Source: Burkholderiales bacterium (GTDB lineage: Bacteria > Pseudomonadota > Gammaproteobacteria > Burkholderiales > SG8-39). Taken from it: 51,964 bases of DNA. The stretch lies in contig JADGRQ010000031.1 of the NCBI GenBank assembly GCA_017880775.1, forward strand, positions 1 through 51,964. The letters are read 5' to 3'. Under the pieces are notes generated by a model. The model did not search any database, was not told the origin of the DNA, and worked only from the letters and a program-made list of their open reading frames with translations. Shown piece after piece: positions 41,090 through 48,947 of this stretch (positions are counted from its first letter, which is position 1; each line of letters opens with the position of its first letter). The translations under genes and the position numbers were made by a program.

Positions 41090-42274
41090 ATGGACCTCAA
41101 TTACTCGACTGAAGAGCTGGCTTTCCGCGACGAAGTGCGCGGCTGGCTGGCCAAGAATCTGCCCACCGACTTGCGCGACAAGATTGCCGAGTACAAGGAG
41201 CTCACCCGCGAAGACCTGTTGCGCTGGCACAAGATCCTCGCCAAGAAGGGCTGGGTGGCGCCCTCCTGGCCGAAGGAGTGGGGCGGCACCGACTGGAATG
41301 TGGTGCAGCGCTACATCTTCGAGGAGGAGTGCAGTTTCGCCGGCACCCCGCCGCTGATCCCCTTCGGTCTGTCGATGTGCGGGCCGGTGCTGATCCGGTT
41401 CGCGACCGAGGCGCAGAAGAAGCGTTTCCTGCCGCGCATATACAACGGCGATGATTTCTGGTGCCAGGGCTATTCCGAGCCCGGCTCGGGCTCCGACCTC
41501 GCTTCGGTCAAGACCAAGGCGGTGCGCGAGGGCGACCATTACATCGTCAACGGCCAGAAGACCTGGACCACCCTCGGCCACTACGGCGACTGGATCTTCT
41601 GCCTGGTGCGGACGGATTCGCAGGCTTCGAAGCGGCAGGAAGGCATTTCGTTCCTGCTGATCGACATGAAGACCCCGGGTATAACCGTGCGGCCGCTGAT
41701 CCTGATGGACGGCGGGCATGAGGTGAACGAGGTGTTCTTCGACGACGTCAAGGTGCCGGTCGAGAACCTGGTGTACGAGGAGAACAAGGGCTGGACCGTC
41801 GCCAAGTACCTGCTGGGCCACGAGCGCATGAACACCGGGCGCATCGGCGGCTCCAAGCGGGAGCTTGCCAAGCTGAAGGAGTTCGCCGCCAAGCAGATGA
41901 AGGACGGCAAGCCGCTGATCGAGGACGTGCGCTTCCGCGACAAGGTGGCGCGCGTGGAAGTCGAGCTGATAGCGCTCGAGATCACCAACCTGCGCTTTCT
42001 CGACCAGATGCGGCGCACCAAGCAGCCGCCGGGGGCCGACGTCTCGATGCTCAAGATCAAGGGCACCGAGATCCAGCAGACGCTGACCGAGTTGATGATG
42101 CAGGCCGTGGGCCCGCTCGCGCAGCCGTTCAAACCCACCAATGGCTCGAGCGACTTCGACGACTTCATCGCGGGACTGGCGCCGCGCTACTGCAATTTCC
42201 GCAAGACCACCATTTACGCGGGCTCGAACGAGATCCAGCGCAACATCATTGCGAAGATGACTTTGGGACTGTAA
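41090..42274 (+). CDS. Acyl-CoA dehydrogenase, large subunit of a two-gene pair (pimeloyl-CoA dehydrogenase-like)
   Basis: A 394-residue acyl-CoA dehydrogenase with YSEPGSGSDLASVKTKAV at the flavin/substrate loop and C-terminal IYAGSNEIQRNIIAKMTLGL. The family's YEGT glutamate position holds Ala-Gly here, as is usual in subunits of heteromeric enzymes such as PimC/PimD or steroid-degrading FadE pairs. Those act on bulky or dicarboxylic acyl-CoAs. It is followed after eight bases by the second subunit. Substrate unknown. Confidence 0.9.
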   Translation: MDLNYSTEELAFRDEVRGWLAKNLPTDLRDKIAEYKELTREDLLRWHKILAKKGWVAPSWPKEWGGTDWNVVQRYIFEEECSFAGTPPLIPFGLSMCGPVLIRFATEAQKKRFLPRIYNGDDFWCQGYSEPGSGSDLASVKTKAVREGDHYIVNGQKTWTTLGHYGDWIFCLVRTDSQASKRQEGISFLLIDMKTPGITVRPLILMDGGHEVNEVFFDDVKVPVENLVYEENKGWTVAKYLLGHERMNTGRIGGSKRELAKLKEFAAKQMKDGKPLIEDVRFRDKVARVEVELIALEITNLRFLDQMRRTKQPPGADVSMLKIKGTEIQQTLTELMMQAVGPLAQPFKPTNGSSDFDDFIAGLAPRYCNFRKTTIYAGSNEIQRNIIAKMTLGL

Positions 42275-42282
42275 CAACGGCC

Positions 42283-43419
42283 ATGAATTTCGACCAGACG
42301 GAAGAGCAGCAGTTGCTCGCGGATTCGGTGCGCAAGTTCCTTGCGAAAGACTACGACTTCGAGCGGCGCAAGAAAATCGTCGCCTCGGCCGAAGGCTACA
42401 GCGAGCCGGTGTGGGCCACTTTCGCAGAGATGGGGCTCACCGGGATGCCGTTTTCCGCGGAGCATGGAGGCTTCGGCGGCGGCGCGGTGGACATGATGGG
42501 CGTGATGGAGGCCATCGGCGAGGGTCTGGTGGTCGAGCCCTATCTCGCCACGGTCGGCCTTGCCGGTCAGTTGATCGCGCGCGCGGGAAGCGATGCGCAG
42601 AAAAAAGCGATCCTCCCGGCGGTGCTCGAGGGCAAGCTGAAGCTCGCCTTCGCGCAGACCGAACGCGACTCGCGCTACGAGCTCGTGCATGTCGCGACCA
42701 GCGCGAAAAAAGCGGGCAACGGCTGGCAGCTCGACGGGGAGAAATGCGTGGTGCTCGGCGCGCCCTGCGCCGACAAGCTGGTGGTGTCGGCGCGTACTTC
42801 GGGCAACGTCGCGGACGCGAAGGGCATCAGCCTGTTCCTCGTCGACCGCGAGGCGCCGGGCGTGGTGCTCAAGTCCTACCGCACGCTCGATGAGCAGCGC
42901 GCCGCGGACGTCGAGCTGAAGGGCGTGAAGGTCGGCGCCGACGCGCTGGTCGGCGCCGAGGGCGGTGCGCTGCCGGTGATCGAAGAGGTGATGGACTTTG
43001 CCACCGCGCTCATCTGCTCGGAGGCGGTCGGCGCGATGAAGTCGGCGAACGACGCCACGCTCGAATACCTCAAGACGCGCAAGCAGTTCGGCGTGACGAT
43101 CGGTACTTTCCAGGCGCTGCAGCACCGCATGGTCGACATGTTCGTGAGCGCCGAACAGGCCCGCTCGATGGCCTGCCTCGCGGCAAGCAAGGCCGACACC
43201 GCGGAGGGCGGCGATGATCGCAAACGTGCCATTTCGGCGGCCAAGGTGCGCATCGCCGAGGCCTGCCGCCACGTGGCGCAGGAATCCGTGCAATTGCACG
43301 GTGGCATGGGCATGACCGAGGAACTGAAGGTGAGCCACACCTTCCGGCGCCTGACGATGATCGCGCAACAGTTCGGCGACGCGGAGCACCATCTCGAGCG
43401 TTTCTCGAGGTTGTCATGA
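42283..43419 (+). CDS. Acyl-CoA dehydrogenase, small subunit of a two-gene pair (pimeloyl-CoA dehydrogenase-like)
   Basis: A 378-residue acyl-CoA dehydrogenase homologue, starting MNFDQTEEQQLLADSVRKFLAKDYDFE like PimD-type small subunits. It ends VQLHGGMGMTEELKVSHTFRRL. The middle domain has LAFAQTERDSRYELVHV in place of the normal flavin loop. It is expected to form an alpha2-beta2 enzyme with the upstream subunit. Its stop overlaps the start of the next gene (ATGA). Confidence 0.9.
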   Translation: MNFDQTEEQQLLADSVRKFLAKDYDFERRKKIVASAEGYSEPVWATFAEMGLTGMPFSAEHGGFGGGAVDMMGVMEAIGEGLVVEPYLATVGLAGQLIARAGSDAQKKAILPAVLEGKLKLAFAQTERDSRYELVHVATSAKKAGNGWQLDGEKCVVLGAPCADKLVVSARTSGNVADAKGISLFLVDREAPGVVLKSYRTLDEQRAADVELKGVKVGADALVGAEGGALPVIEEVMDFATALICSEAVGAMKSANDATLEYLKTRKQFGVTIGTFQALQHRMVDMFVSAEQARSMACLAASKADTAEGGDDRKRAISAAKVRIAEACRHVAQESVQLHGGMGMTEELKVSHTFRRLTMIAQQFGDAEHHLERFSRLS

Positions 43420-44414
43420 ACAACAAGCGCATCGTGCTCGCGAGCCGGCCCGCCGGCTGGGTGGGCGAAGACAATTTCAGGTTCGAGGACGCGCCCCTGC
43501 CGCGCCCGGGCGACGGCGAAGTGCTGGTGAAAAACCTTTGGCTCTCGCTCGATCCGTACATGCGCGGGCGCATGAATGACGTGAAGTCGTACGTGCCACC
43601 GGTGCAGATCGGCGCGGTGATGGAAGGCCAGACCGTCGGCGAAGTGATCGAATCAACACACCCCGGATACAAGCCGGGCGATAAGGTCCTGACGCGGCTT
43701 GGATGGCAGCTCTACGGCTGCGTCAGGGGCGATGGCGAGATCAACAAGGTGGACGGGGATCGCGCCCCGCTTTCATATTACGTCGGCGTACTCGGCATGC
43801 CCGGCCTGACCGCGTGGTTCGGTCTGAAGGAGATCGGCCAGCCGAAACCCGGGGAGACGGTCGTCGTCTCTGCGGCCTCAGGCGCGGTGGGCAGCGTGGT
43901 CGGGCAGCTCGCGAAGATCCGGGGTTGCCGCGCGGTGGGCATCGCCGGCGGGCCGGCCAAGTGCGATTACGTGGTGAGGGAACTCGGATTCGATGCCTGC
44001 GTGGACTACAAGGCGGGCAACCTGCAGCGCGACCTGAAGGAGGCCTGTCCGAAGGGCGTGGACGTGTATTTCGAGAACGTCGGTGGAGAGATGACCGACG
44101 TGCTGCTGCGCGTGATGAACCCGTTCTCGCGCGTGATCGTGTGCGGCCTGATTGCCGAATACAACACGACGGAGCCGTACGGCGTGAAAATGTTCCGCGC
44201 CATTCTCGTCAACCGCATCAAGGTGCAGGGCATGATCGTGTTCGACTGGAAGGACCGCTACGGCGAGGCGCTGAAGGACCTCGCTGCGCACGTCGCCGCC
44301 GGACGCATCAAGTACCGCGAGTCGGTGGTCGAGGGCATCGAGAACGCTCCCAAGGGATTCATCGCCCTTCTCAAGGGCCAGAATTTTGGCAAGCAGCTCG
44401 TCAAGCTTGCCTGA
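43416..44414 (+). CDS. NADP-dependent MDR oxidoreductase (CurA/prostaglandin reductase-like)
   Basis: A 332-residue zinc-free reductase of the PTGR/CurA (leukotriene B4 12-hydroxydehydrogenase) group. Typical elements are LWLSLDPYMRGRMND, the nucleotide motif VVSAASGAVGSVVGQLAK and CGLIAEYN. Members reduce the C=C bond of enones with NADPH. It is translationally coupled to the acyl-CoA dehydrogenase pair, so an unsaturated intermediate of that pathway is a plausible substrate. Confidence 0.9.
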   Translation: MNNKRIVLASRPAGWVGEDNFRFEDAPLPRPGDGEVLVKNLWLSLDPYMRGRMNDVKSYVPPVQIGAVMEGQTVGEVIESTHPGYKPGDKVLTRLGWQLYGCVRGDGEINKVDGDRAPLSYYVGVLGMPGLTAWFGLKEIGQPKPGETVVVSAASGAVGSVVGQLAKIRGCRAVGIAGGPAKCDYVVRELGFDACVDYKAGNLQRDLKEACPKGVDVYFENVGGEMTDVLLRVMNPFSRVIVCGLIAEYNTTEPYGVKMFRAILVNRIKVQGMIVFDWKDRYGEALKDLAAHVAAGRIKYRESVVEGIENAPKGFIALLKGQNFGKQLVKLA

Positions 44415-44586
44415 ACCCACCACGCGGCACTTCAAGTATGTGGGTTTTTGGAGATGGTGATTGGGGCGAACATCCTGGATGCGCGGACGGGCGGGCAGTC
44501 TCGGCGTCGATCGGCGCAAGCAGGGCTGGCATGACAAGATTGCCGGAACCGTCGTCGCTTACAAGGAAGAAGGAGCAGACAGATGA
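44413..44586 (+). pseudogene. Collapsed RDD-family membrane protein gene (three islands)
   Basis: Three pieces in family order but with the membrane parts missing. Island 1 ends FKYVGFWRW (to 44457), the N-terminal RDD motif. Island 2 reads VIGANILDARTGGQ (44457-44498, another frame), the conserved loop after the second helix. Island 3 reads LGVDRRKQGWHDKIAGTVVAYKEE (44500-44574), the family C-terminus, ending at TGA 44584-44586, which overlaps the GST start. An RDD protein is normally 140-170 residues; here all predicted transmembrane stretches are gone. It is read as a decayed gene with two internal deletions. Confidence 0.6.
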
Positions 44587-45275
44587 TTGACCTGTACACC
44601 TGGCCGACGCCCAATGGCCACAAGATTCACATCATGCTCGAAGAAACCGGGTTGCCGTACCGCGTGCACCCGATCGACATCGGTGCGGGCGACCAGTTCA
44701 AGCCCGAGTTCCTGAAGATCTCGCCGAACAACAAGATGCCGGCAATGGTGGACAGCGAAGGGCCGGACGGCAAGCCGTTCGCGCTCGCTGAGTCCGGCGC
44801 GATGCTGTTCTATCTCGCCTCGAAGACCGGGGGATTCCTGCCGCAAGGCCTGCGCGAGCGCTGGCAGGTCATGCAGTGGACCATGTTCCAGATGGGCCAC
44901 ATCGGCCCGATGCTCGGCCAGGCGCACCATTTCCTCGGCTACGCGCCGGAAAAGATTCCTTACGCGATGAATCGCTACGCCAACGAGGCCAAACGGCTCT
45001 ACGGCGTCGTCGACCGGCGGCTGAAGGAATCGGAATTCCTCGCCTGCGACGAATACACCATCGCCGACATGGCGACGGTGCCATGGCTCCGATTTCCCGA
45101 GCGCCAGGGGGTCGAAATCGGCGAGTACCCCGCGCTCAAGCGCTGGCGCGACGCCATCCTCGAGCGCCCGGCGGTGCAGCGCGCGCTGCAGGTGCTCGCC
45201 GACCGGCGTCGCGCCGAGATGACCAAGGAGCAGAAGGAAAACCTGTTCGGTGCGACGCAATATGCCAAGCGCTGA
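44583..45275 (+). CDS. Glutathione S-transferase / disulfide-bond reductase family protein (YfcG/YghU-like)
   Basis: A 230-residue GST-fold protein. The N-terminal thioredoxin-like domain reads IDLYTWPTPNGHKIHIMLEETGLPY, with the TxNG segment typical of the nu-class YfcG group, which has disulfide-bond reductase activity with glutathione. The helical C-terminal domain contains FLACDEYTIADMATVPWLR. It follows the CurA-like gene after the RDD remnant. GAAGGAG precedes ATG 44583. Confidence 0.88.
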   Translation: MIDLYTWPTPNGHKIHIMLEETGLPYRVHPIDIGAGDQFKPEFLKISPNNKMPAMVDSEGPDGKPFALAESGAMLFYLASKTGGFLPQGLRERWQVMQWTMFQMGHIGPMLGQAHHFLGYAPEKIPYAMNRYANEAKRLYGVVDRRLKESEFLACDEYTIADMATVPWLRFPERQGVEIGEYPALKRWRDAILERPAVQRALQVLADRRRAEMTKEQKENLFGATQYAKR

Positions 45276-45417
45276 TCTGAACGGAAAGATCGCCCGGGTG
45301 ACCGGCAGCGGCATCGGATCGGCGGGCGCGAGTAAGCCGCAGTCCCGAGGTCACGGAATTGGTGATGCCCGAGGCGTTCTGCCAAACGCACACGCGGTGC
45401 CGTCCGACGCCGATTAG
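45262..45417 (+). pseudogene. Degenerate 5' stub of an SDR gene
   Basis: Overlapping the last codons of the GST gene, an ATG at 45262 opens 51 codons beginning MPSADLNGKIARVTGSGIGSAGASK. The first part resembles an SDR start (LNGKxAxVTG with a shortened glycine loop), after which no family similarity remains. The stop is at 45415-45417. It is read as a truncated SDR remnant; the short length and damaged TGxxxGIG argue against a working enzyme. Confidence 0.4.
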
Positions 45418-45427
45418 ATCGGACGGA

Positions 45428-46297
45428 TCAGATTCGCCGGTTGCCCCTCGTGGCCAGAAAAGCGAGCGCATCGACATGGGCTCGCGCGGCGGCGGGAACG
45501 ATCCCGCCCATTTGCAGAAATCCGTGCACCAGGCCCGCGTACTCGGTTTCGATGGTGGTCACCTGCGCGTCGCGCAAGGCGCTCGCAAGCCCACGTCCTT
45601 CGTCGCGTAGCGGATCCAACTCCGCGACGGCAATCCAGGTCGGTGGCAGACCACGCAGCGTGCTTGCCGCGAGCGGCGCGAAGCGGAAGTCCATGTCGAG
45701 GTCCCTCGGCCCGGTGTAGTTGTCGTAGAACCAGTCGAGATCGGCGAGTTCGAGGAAATGCCCCTCCGCATAGCGTGCTTTCGATTCGCTGGGGCGACGA
45801 CCGGCCGCCGTTGGATACGCAAGCAGCAGCGCCGTCGGCATTGGCATCGAGCGGTCGCGCGCGAGCAGTGCGGTAACAAGCGCCAATGTGGCGCCGGCGC
45901 TGTCTCCGCCAAGCACGACCGGCGAGTCGCGCTCGATCCCCGTACGCACCCACGTATACGCCGCCAACGCATCGTCGACGGCAGCGGGAAACGGGGCCTC
46001 CGGAGCAAGGCGGTAAGCGACCGAGATCACTGTCATGCCAGATCGCACGGCGAGCATTCTGCAGACCGGATCGGCCGACGCGAGGCTACCGACGCAATAA
46101 CCCCCACCGTGCAGCCAAAGCAATGTGCCCGACGACGGGCGCGGCCCCTGATAGCGGCGAACGACGACGGGCGACGCATCGGACGCCGTGACAATCGTCT
46201 CGTCATGCAGGTTGACCGCCAGCTCCGGCGCGATATCGAGCAACCGGATTCCCCTGTCGTACGCCGCGCGCGCAGTCGAGATGCCGAGCGAGCGCAA
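45428..46297 (-). CDS. Alpha/beta hydrolase of the hormone-sensitive-lipase type, start uncertain
   Basis: From TTG 46297 this is 289 residues with oxyanion motif HGGG (63-66), nucleophile Ser133 in GGDSAGA, an acid in AELDPLRDEG and His in GLVHGFLQ, as in HSL-family esterases. The frame is open back to a TGA at 46405-46403, the stop of the lipoyl-domain gene. The codons between (ending IDKAVAGILAGIRRAGQPPL) look like the family's normal N-terminal helix, but contain no ATG or GTG. Possible starts are CTG 46369 or TTG 46297, or the hydrolase is made by reading through that TGA. It is last in the E1/lipoyl operon. Confidence 0.78.
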   Translation of the reverse strand: MRSLGISTARAAYDRGIRLLDIAPELAVNLHDETIVTASDASPVVVRRYQGPRPSSGTLLWLHGGGYCVGSLASADPVCRMLAVRSGMTVISVAYRLAPEAPFPAAVDDALAAYTWVRTGIERDSPVVLGGDSAGATLALVTALLARDRSMPMPTALLLAYPTAAGRRPSESKARYAEGHFLELADLDWFYDNYTGPRDLDMDFRFAPLAASTLRGLPPTWIAVAELDPLRDEGRGLASALRDAQVTTIETEYAGLVHGFLQMGGIVPAAARAHVDALAFLATRGNRRI

Positions 46298-46402
46298 GGG
46301 CGGTTGCCCCGCGCGCCGGATGCCGGCGAGGATCCCTGCAACGGCCTTATCGATGGTCGAACAGCCCAGTCGCTCCGGTGCGTTGCGACCGCCGGCAATC
46401 CG

Positions 46403-46657
46403 TCACGCTTTTGCCTGGCTGACGCGGCAGACGACGCCGCCGACTTCGACGATTCCCTCTTCGGGGACGACGATCTCGACCAGAGTCCCCGCGAAGGGCG
46501 CGCCGATCTCGGTGGCGACCTTTTCGGTTTCGATGTCGTACAGCGGTTCGCCTTCGACAAAGCTGTCACCGGGCGACTTGTACCACTTCTTCACGGTGGC
46601 CTCCTCCATGTTCATGCCGATCCGCCCCAGGGTAAGTTCGATCGTTTCAGTGTTCAT
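46403..46657 (-). CDS. Stand-alone lipoyl (biotinyl/lipoyl) domain protein
   Basis: An 84-residue protein that is just one lipoyl domain. It has MNMEEATVKKWYKSPGDSFVEGEPLYDIETEKVATEI with the lipoylated Lys predicted at 46 in the ETEKVA turn, and ends VVCRVSQAKA. Normal E2 components carry further peripheral-subunit and acyltransferase domains; none follows. The stop context is TGA followed by C. The same frame continues into the hydrolase gene. ATG 46657 is chosen for the family N-terminus; an in-frame ATG at 46684 adds nine residues. It lies 70 bp after the E1-beta gene. Confidence 0.85.
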   Translation of the reverse strand: MNTETIELTLGRIGMNMEEATVKKWYKSPGDSFVEGEPLYDIETEKVATEIGAPFAGTLVEIVVPEEGIVEVGGVVCRVSQAKA

Positions 46658-46727
46658 GCCATGGGTTCTCCGGGCACGGTCCATGGCTTGTAGCGTGAAG
46701 GGTGGATTCGCACGGTACAGGAGGCGG

Positions 46728-47696
46728 TCATTGCATCAGTCCTCGGACCGCTTCCATGATGCGCAGGTGATCTGGAATCACGGCCTTTTCGAGGATCGGC
46801 GAGTAAGGCATGGCCACGTCTTCGACGGTGACACGCCGGGCCGGCGCACGCAGTGTGCCGAATGTCCGCTCGGTGACCGTGGCGGCGATCTCGCTGGCCG
46901 CGCTACAAGTGCGCCGTGCCTCGTCGACGATCACCAGGCGTCCGGTACGCTTGACCGAGTCGACGACAGTGTCGAAGTCGAACGGCATGACGCAACGTGG
47001 ATCGATCAGTTCGGCCGAAACCCCGGCCTTCGCAAGCTCGTCGCAGGCGCGTTGCGCTGGTTTCACCATGCTGCCAATCGCCACGACGGTCACGTTACTG
47101 CCGGGACGCAGGATGATTGCCTTGCCCAGCGGAATGACGTATTCCCCGTCGGGAACCTCGCCGCTTTCGCCACCCCGTCCCGCCGCCTGCAGGAAGAACA
47201 CCGGACTGTCGTCGCGGATCGAGGACTTGATGAGACCCTTGGCATCGCCTGGCGACCCGGGCATCACGACCTTGACGCCGCCGAGATTCATCAGTGTCGG
47301 GTGCATGCTATCGGAATGCTGCGCTGCAACCGAGCGTCCGCCGCCGATCACGGCCATGAAGGTGATCGGCAACCGGATCTGCCCGCCGAGCATGTAGCGC
47401 AGCTTCGCGGCCTGGTTGGCGATCGCGTCGAATCCCGTATAGATGAAGTTGCCGTAGAACAGATGACATATGACGCGGTAACCTGCCGCCGCCGCGCCGA
47501 CCGCCATGCCGGTCATTACGGTTTCGGAGATCGGCGTGTTCCGCACCCGCGCGGGGCCGAACCGCTCGAACAGGTTGCGCGTGTCGCCGATCGGGCTGAC
47601 TTCTACGTCTTCGCCGAACAGAACGATCGAAGGATCGCGGGCCATTTCTTCTGCGATCCCCTCATTGATCGCTTGCACCATCCGCTTCTTCGCCAT
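46728..47696 (-). CDS. 2-oxoacid/acetoin dehydrogenase-type E1 component, beta subunit
   Basis: A 322-residue transketolase-like E1-beta, starting KKRMVQAINEGIAEEMARDPSIVLFGEDV. The catalytic Glu region is RNTPISETVMTGMAVGAAAAGYRVI, and AAQHSDSMHPTLMNLGGVKVVMPGSPGDAKGL carries the conserved loop. With E1-alpha it makes the thiamine-diphosphate-dependent decarboxylase of a 2-oxoacid or acetoin dehydrogenase complex. It is 10 bp downstream of E1-alpha. The absence of a normal E2 acyltransferase and of E3 argues for an acetoin-dehydrogenase-like or unusual complex. Confidence 0.9.
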   Translation of the reverse strand: MAKKRMVQAINEGIAEEMARDPSIVLFGEDVEVSPIGDTRNLFERFGPARVRNTPISETVMTGMAVGAAAAGYRVICHLFYGNFIYTGFDAIANQAAKLRYMLGGQIRLPITFMAVIGGGRSVAAQHSDSMHPTLMNLGGVKVVMPGSPGDAKGLIKSSIRDDSPVFFLQAAGRGGESGEVPDGEYVIPLGKAIILRPGSNVTVVAIGSMVKPAQRACDELAKAGVSAELIDPRCVMPFDFDTVVDSVKRTGRLVIVDEARRTCSAASEIAATVTERTFGTLRAPARRVTVEDVAMPYSPILEKAVIPDHLRIMEAVRGLMQ

Positions 47697-47706
47697 CGAT
47701 CGCTCC

Positions 47707-48747
47707 TCAGGAAAACATGTGGGTGTACGCCGATTCCACCGCAGGCCACGGGGATTCTTCGGCGAACTTGAATGCGTCGTCGACTTGGGCTAGCACTTCA
47801 GCCTCGATTCCGGCAAACGTCGCGGCGGTGATGCCCGCCTGCTCGAGCTTCCGCCGCGCTTGCATGAGCGGCTCGTGCGCTCTCCGGGCCTCGATCTCGG
47901 CGTCCTCCCGGTACGCTTTCGACAGGAATGTCATCTCAGCCTCGACGTGTCCGCGCAGCCGGTAGGTCCGCGCTTCGATGAGCGTGGATCCGGCGCCCGC
48001 GCGCGCGCGCGCGATCGCCGTACCGGCCGCGCGCCAGACTGCGACCACGTCGTTGCCGTCGACCGCAAGTCCGGGGACGCCGAACGGTTCGGCGCGGCGC
48101 CAGATTTCCCCTGCCGTGACGGTGGCCGAAGGCGAAAACTCGGAAAAGCCGTTGTTCTCGCACACCAGGATCAGCGGCAGCTTCCAGAGCGCTGCAATGT
48201 TCAGCGCCTCGAACATCACGCCCTGGTTCGCCGCGCCATCTCCGAAAAAGACGACCGCGACATTCCCGTCGCCGCGCAACTGCTCCGCCCACGCCGCTCC
48301 GGTGCCCAGCCCGATACCGCCGCCCACGATCCCGTTCGCACCGAGGATGCCCTTGGACACATCGGCTACGTGCATCGATCCGCCCTTGCCGCCGCAGACG
48401 CCGGTCGCGCGACCGAATACTTCGGCGATCATTCGCGGTAGATCGCCGCTCTTGGCGAGAAAATGTCCGTGTCCGCGGTGGTTACTGGTAATCCAATCGC
48501 GATCGGTCAAATGAACGCACACGCCTGCGGCAACGGCCTCTTGCCCAACGGAAAGATGCACCGGTCCGGGCAGCGCGCCGCTGGCCTGAACCTTCGCCAG
48601 CCTCTCCTCGGTGGTCCGGATCAGCAACATGAGCCGGTACATTGCGAGCAGCAACTCCGTCGTCGCAGCCGGAGCCGCGGCTTCCGAGGCAGGCGCTGCG
48701 TCATTGGGTTGCCGGTCAGTCGACGAATGCAGCCTCATGTTTTCCAT
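47707..48747 (-). CDS. 2-oxoacid/acetoin dehydrogenase-type E1 component, alpha subunit
   Basis: A 346-residue thiamine-diphosphate-binding E1-alpha. The cofactor motif runs from GDGAANQG (169-176) to ENN (197-199). Other typical elements are HLSVGQEAVAAGVCVHLTDRDWI, RGHGHFLAKSGD and GGKGGSMHVAD. An Ala/Pro-rich leader (residues 1-30) precedes the core. ATG 48747 follows GGAGG; Met4 is an alternative start. It is the first gene of the four-gene reverse operon. The 200-bp gap to the TRAP genes (48748-48947) shows no gene. Confidence 0.9.
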   Translation of the reverse strand: MENMRLHSSTDRQPNDAAPASEAAAPAATTELLLAMYRLMLLIRTTEERLAKVQASGALPGPVHLSVGQEAVAAGVCVHLTDRDWITSNHRGHGHFLAKSGDLPRMIAEVFGRATGVCGGKGGSMHVADVSKGILGANGIVGGGIGLGTGAAWAEQLRGDGNVAVVFFGDGAANQGVMFEALNIAALWKLPLILVCENNGFSEFSPSATVTAGEIWRRAEPFGVPGLAVDGNDVVAVWRAAGTAIARARAGAGSTLIEARTYRLRGHVEAEMTFLSKAYREDAEIEARRAHEPLMQARRKLEQAGITAATFAGIEAEVLAQVDDAFKFAEESPWPAVESAYTHMFS

Positions 48748-48947
48748 CGTTTCGGCCTCCAGTTCGGGAAATCTTTGGATGATTTCCAGGCGCTTCCGGG
48801 TCGTCCGTGAGTCGCTTGGAAGGATAGCATGCGCCTTCAGGTTCTCCTTCTATAGGCATGGTCATTTACCACCTGTAGCAAGACTGTGGAGGCGCCGCAC
48901 TGGCTCCGGCCGGCCCGGTACAAACCGGAGTTGTGCTTGTCGGCGGA

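Noticed and set aside
48915-48928. CCGGT-ACAA-ACCGG inverted repeat downstream of dctM
   Set aside because: Only 5 bp with no T-run; expected by chance in this GC content.
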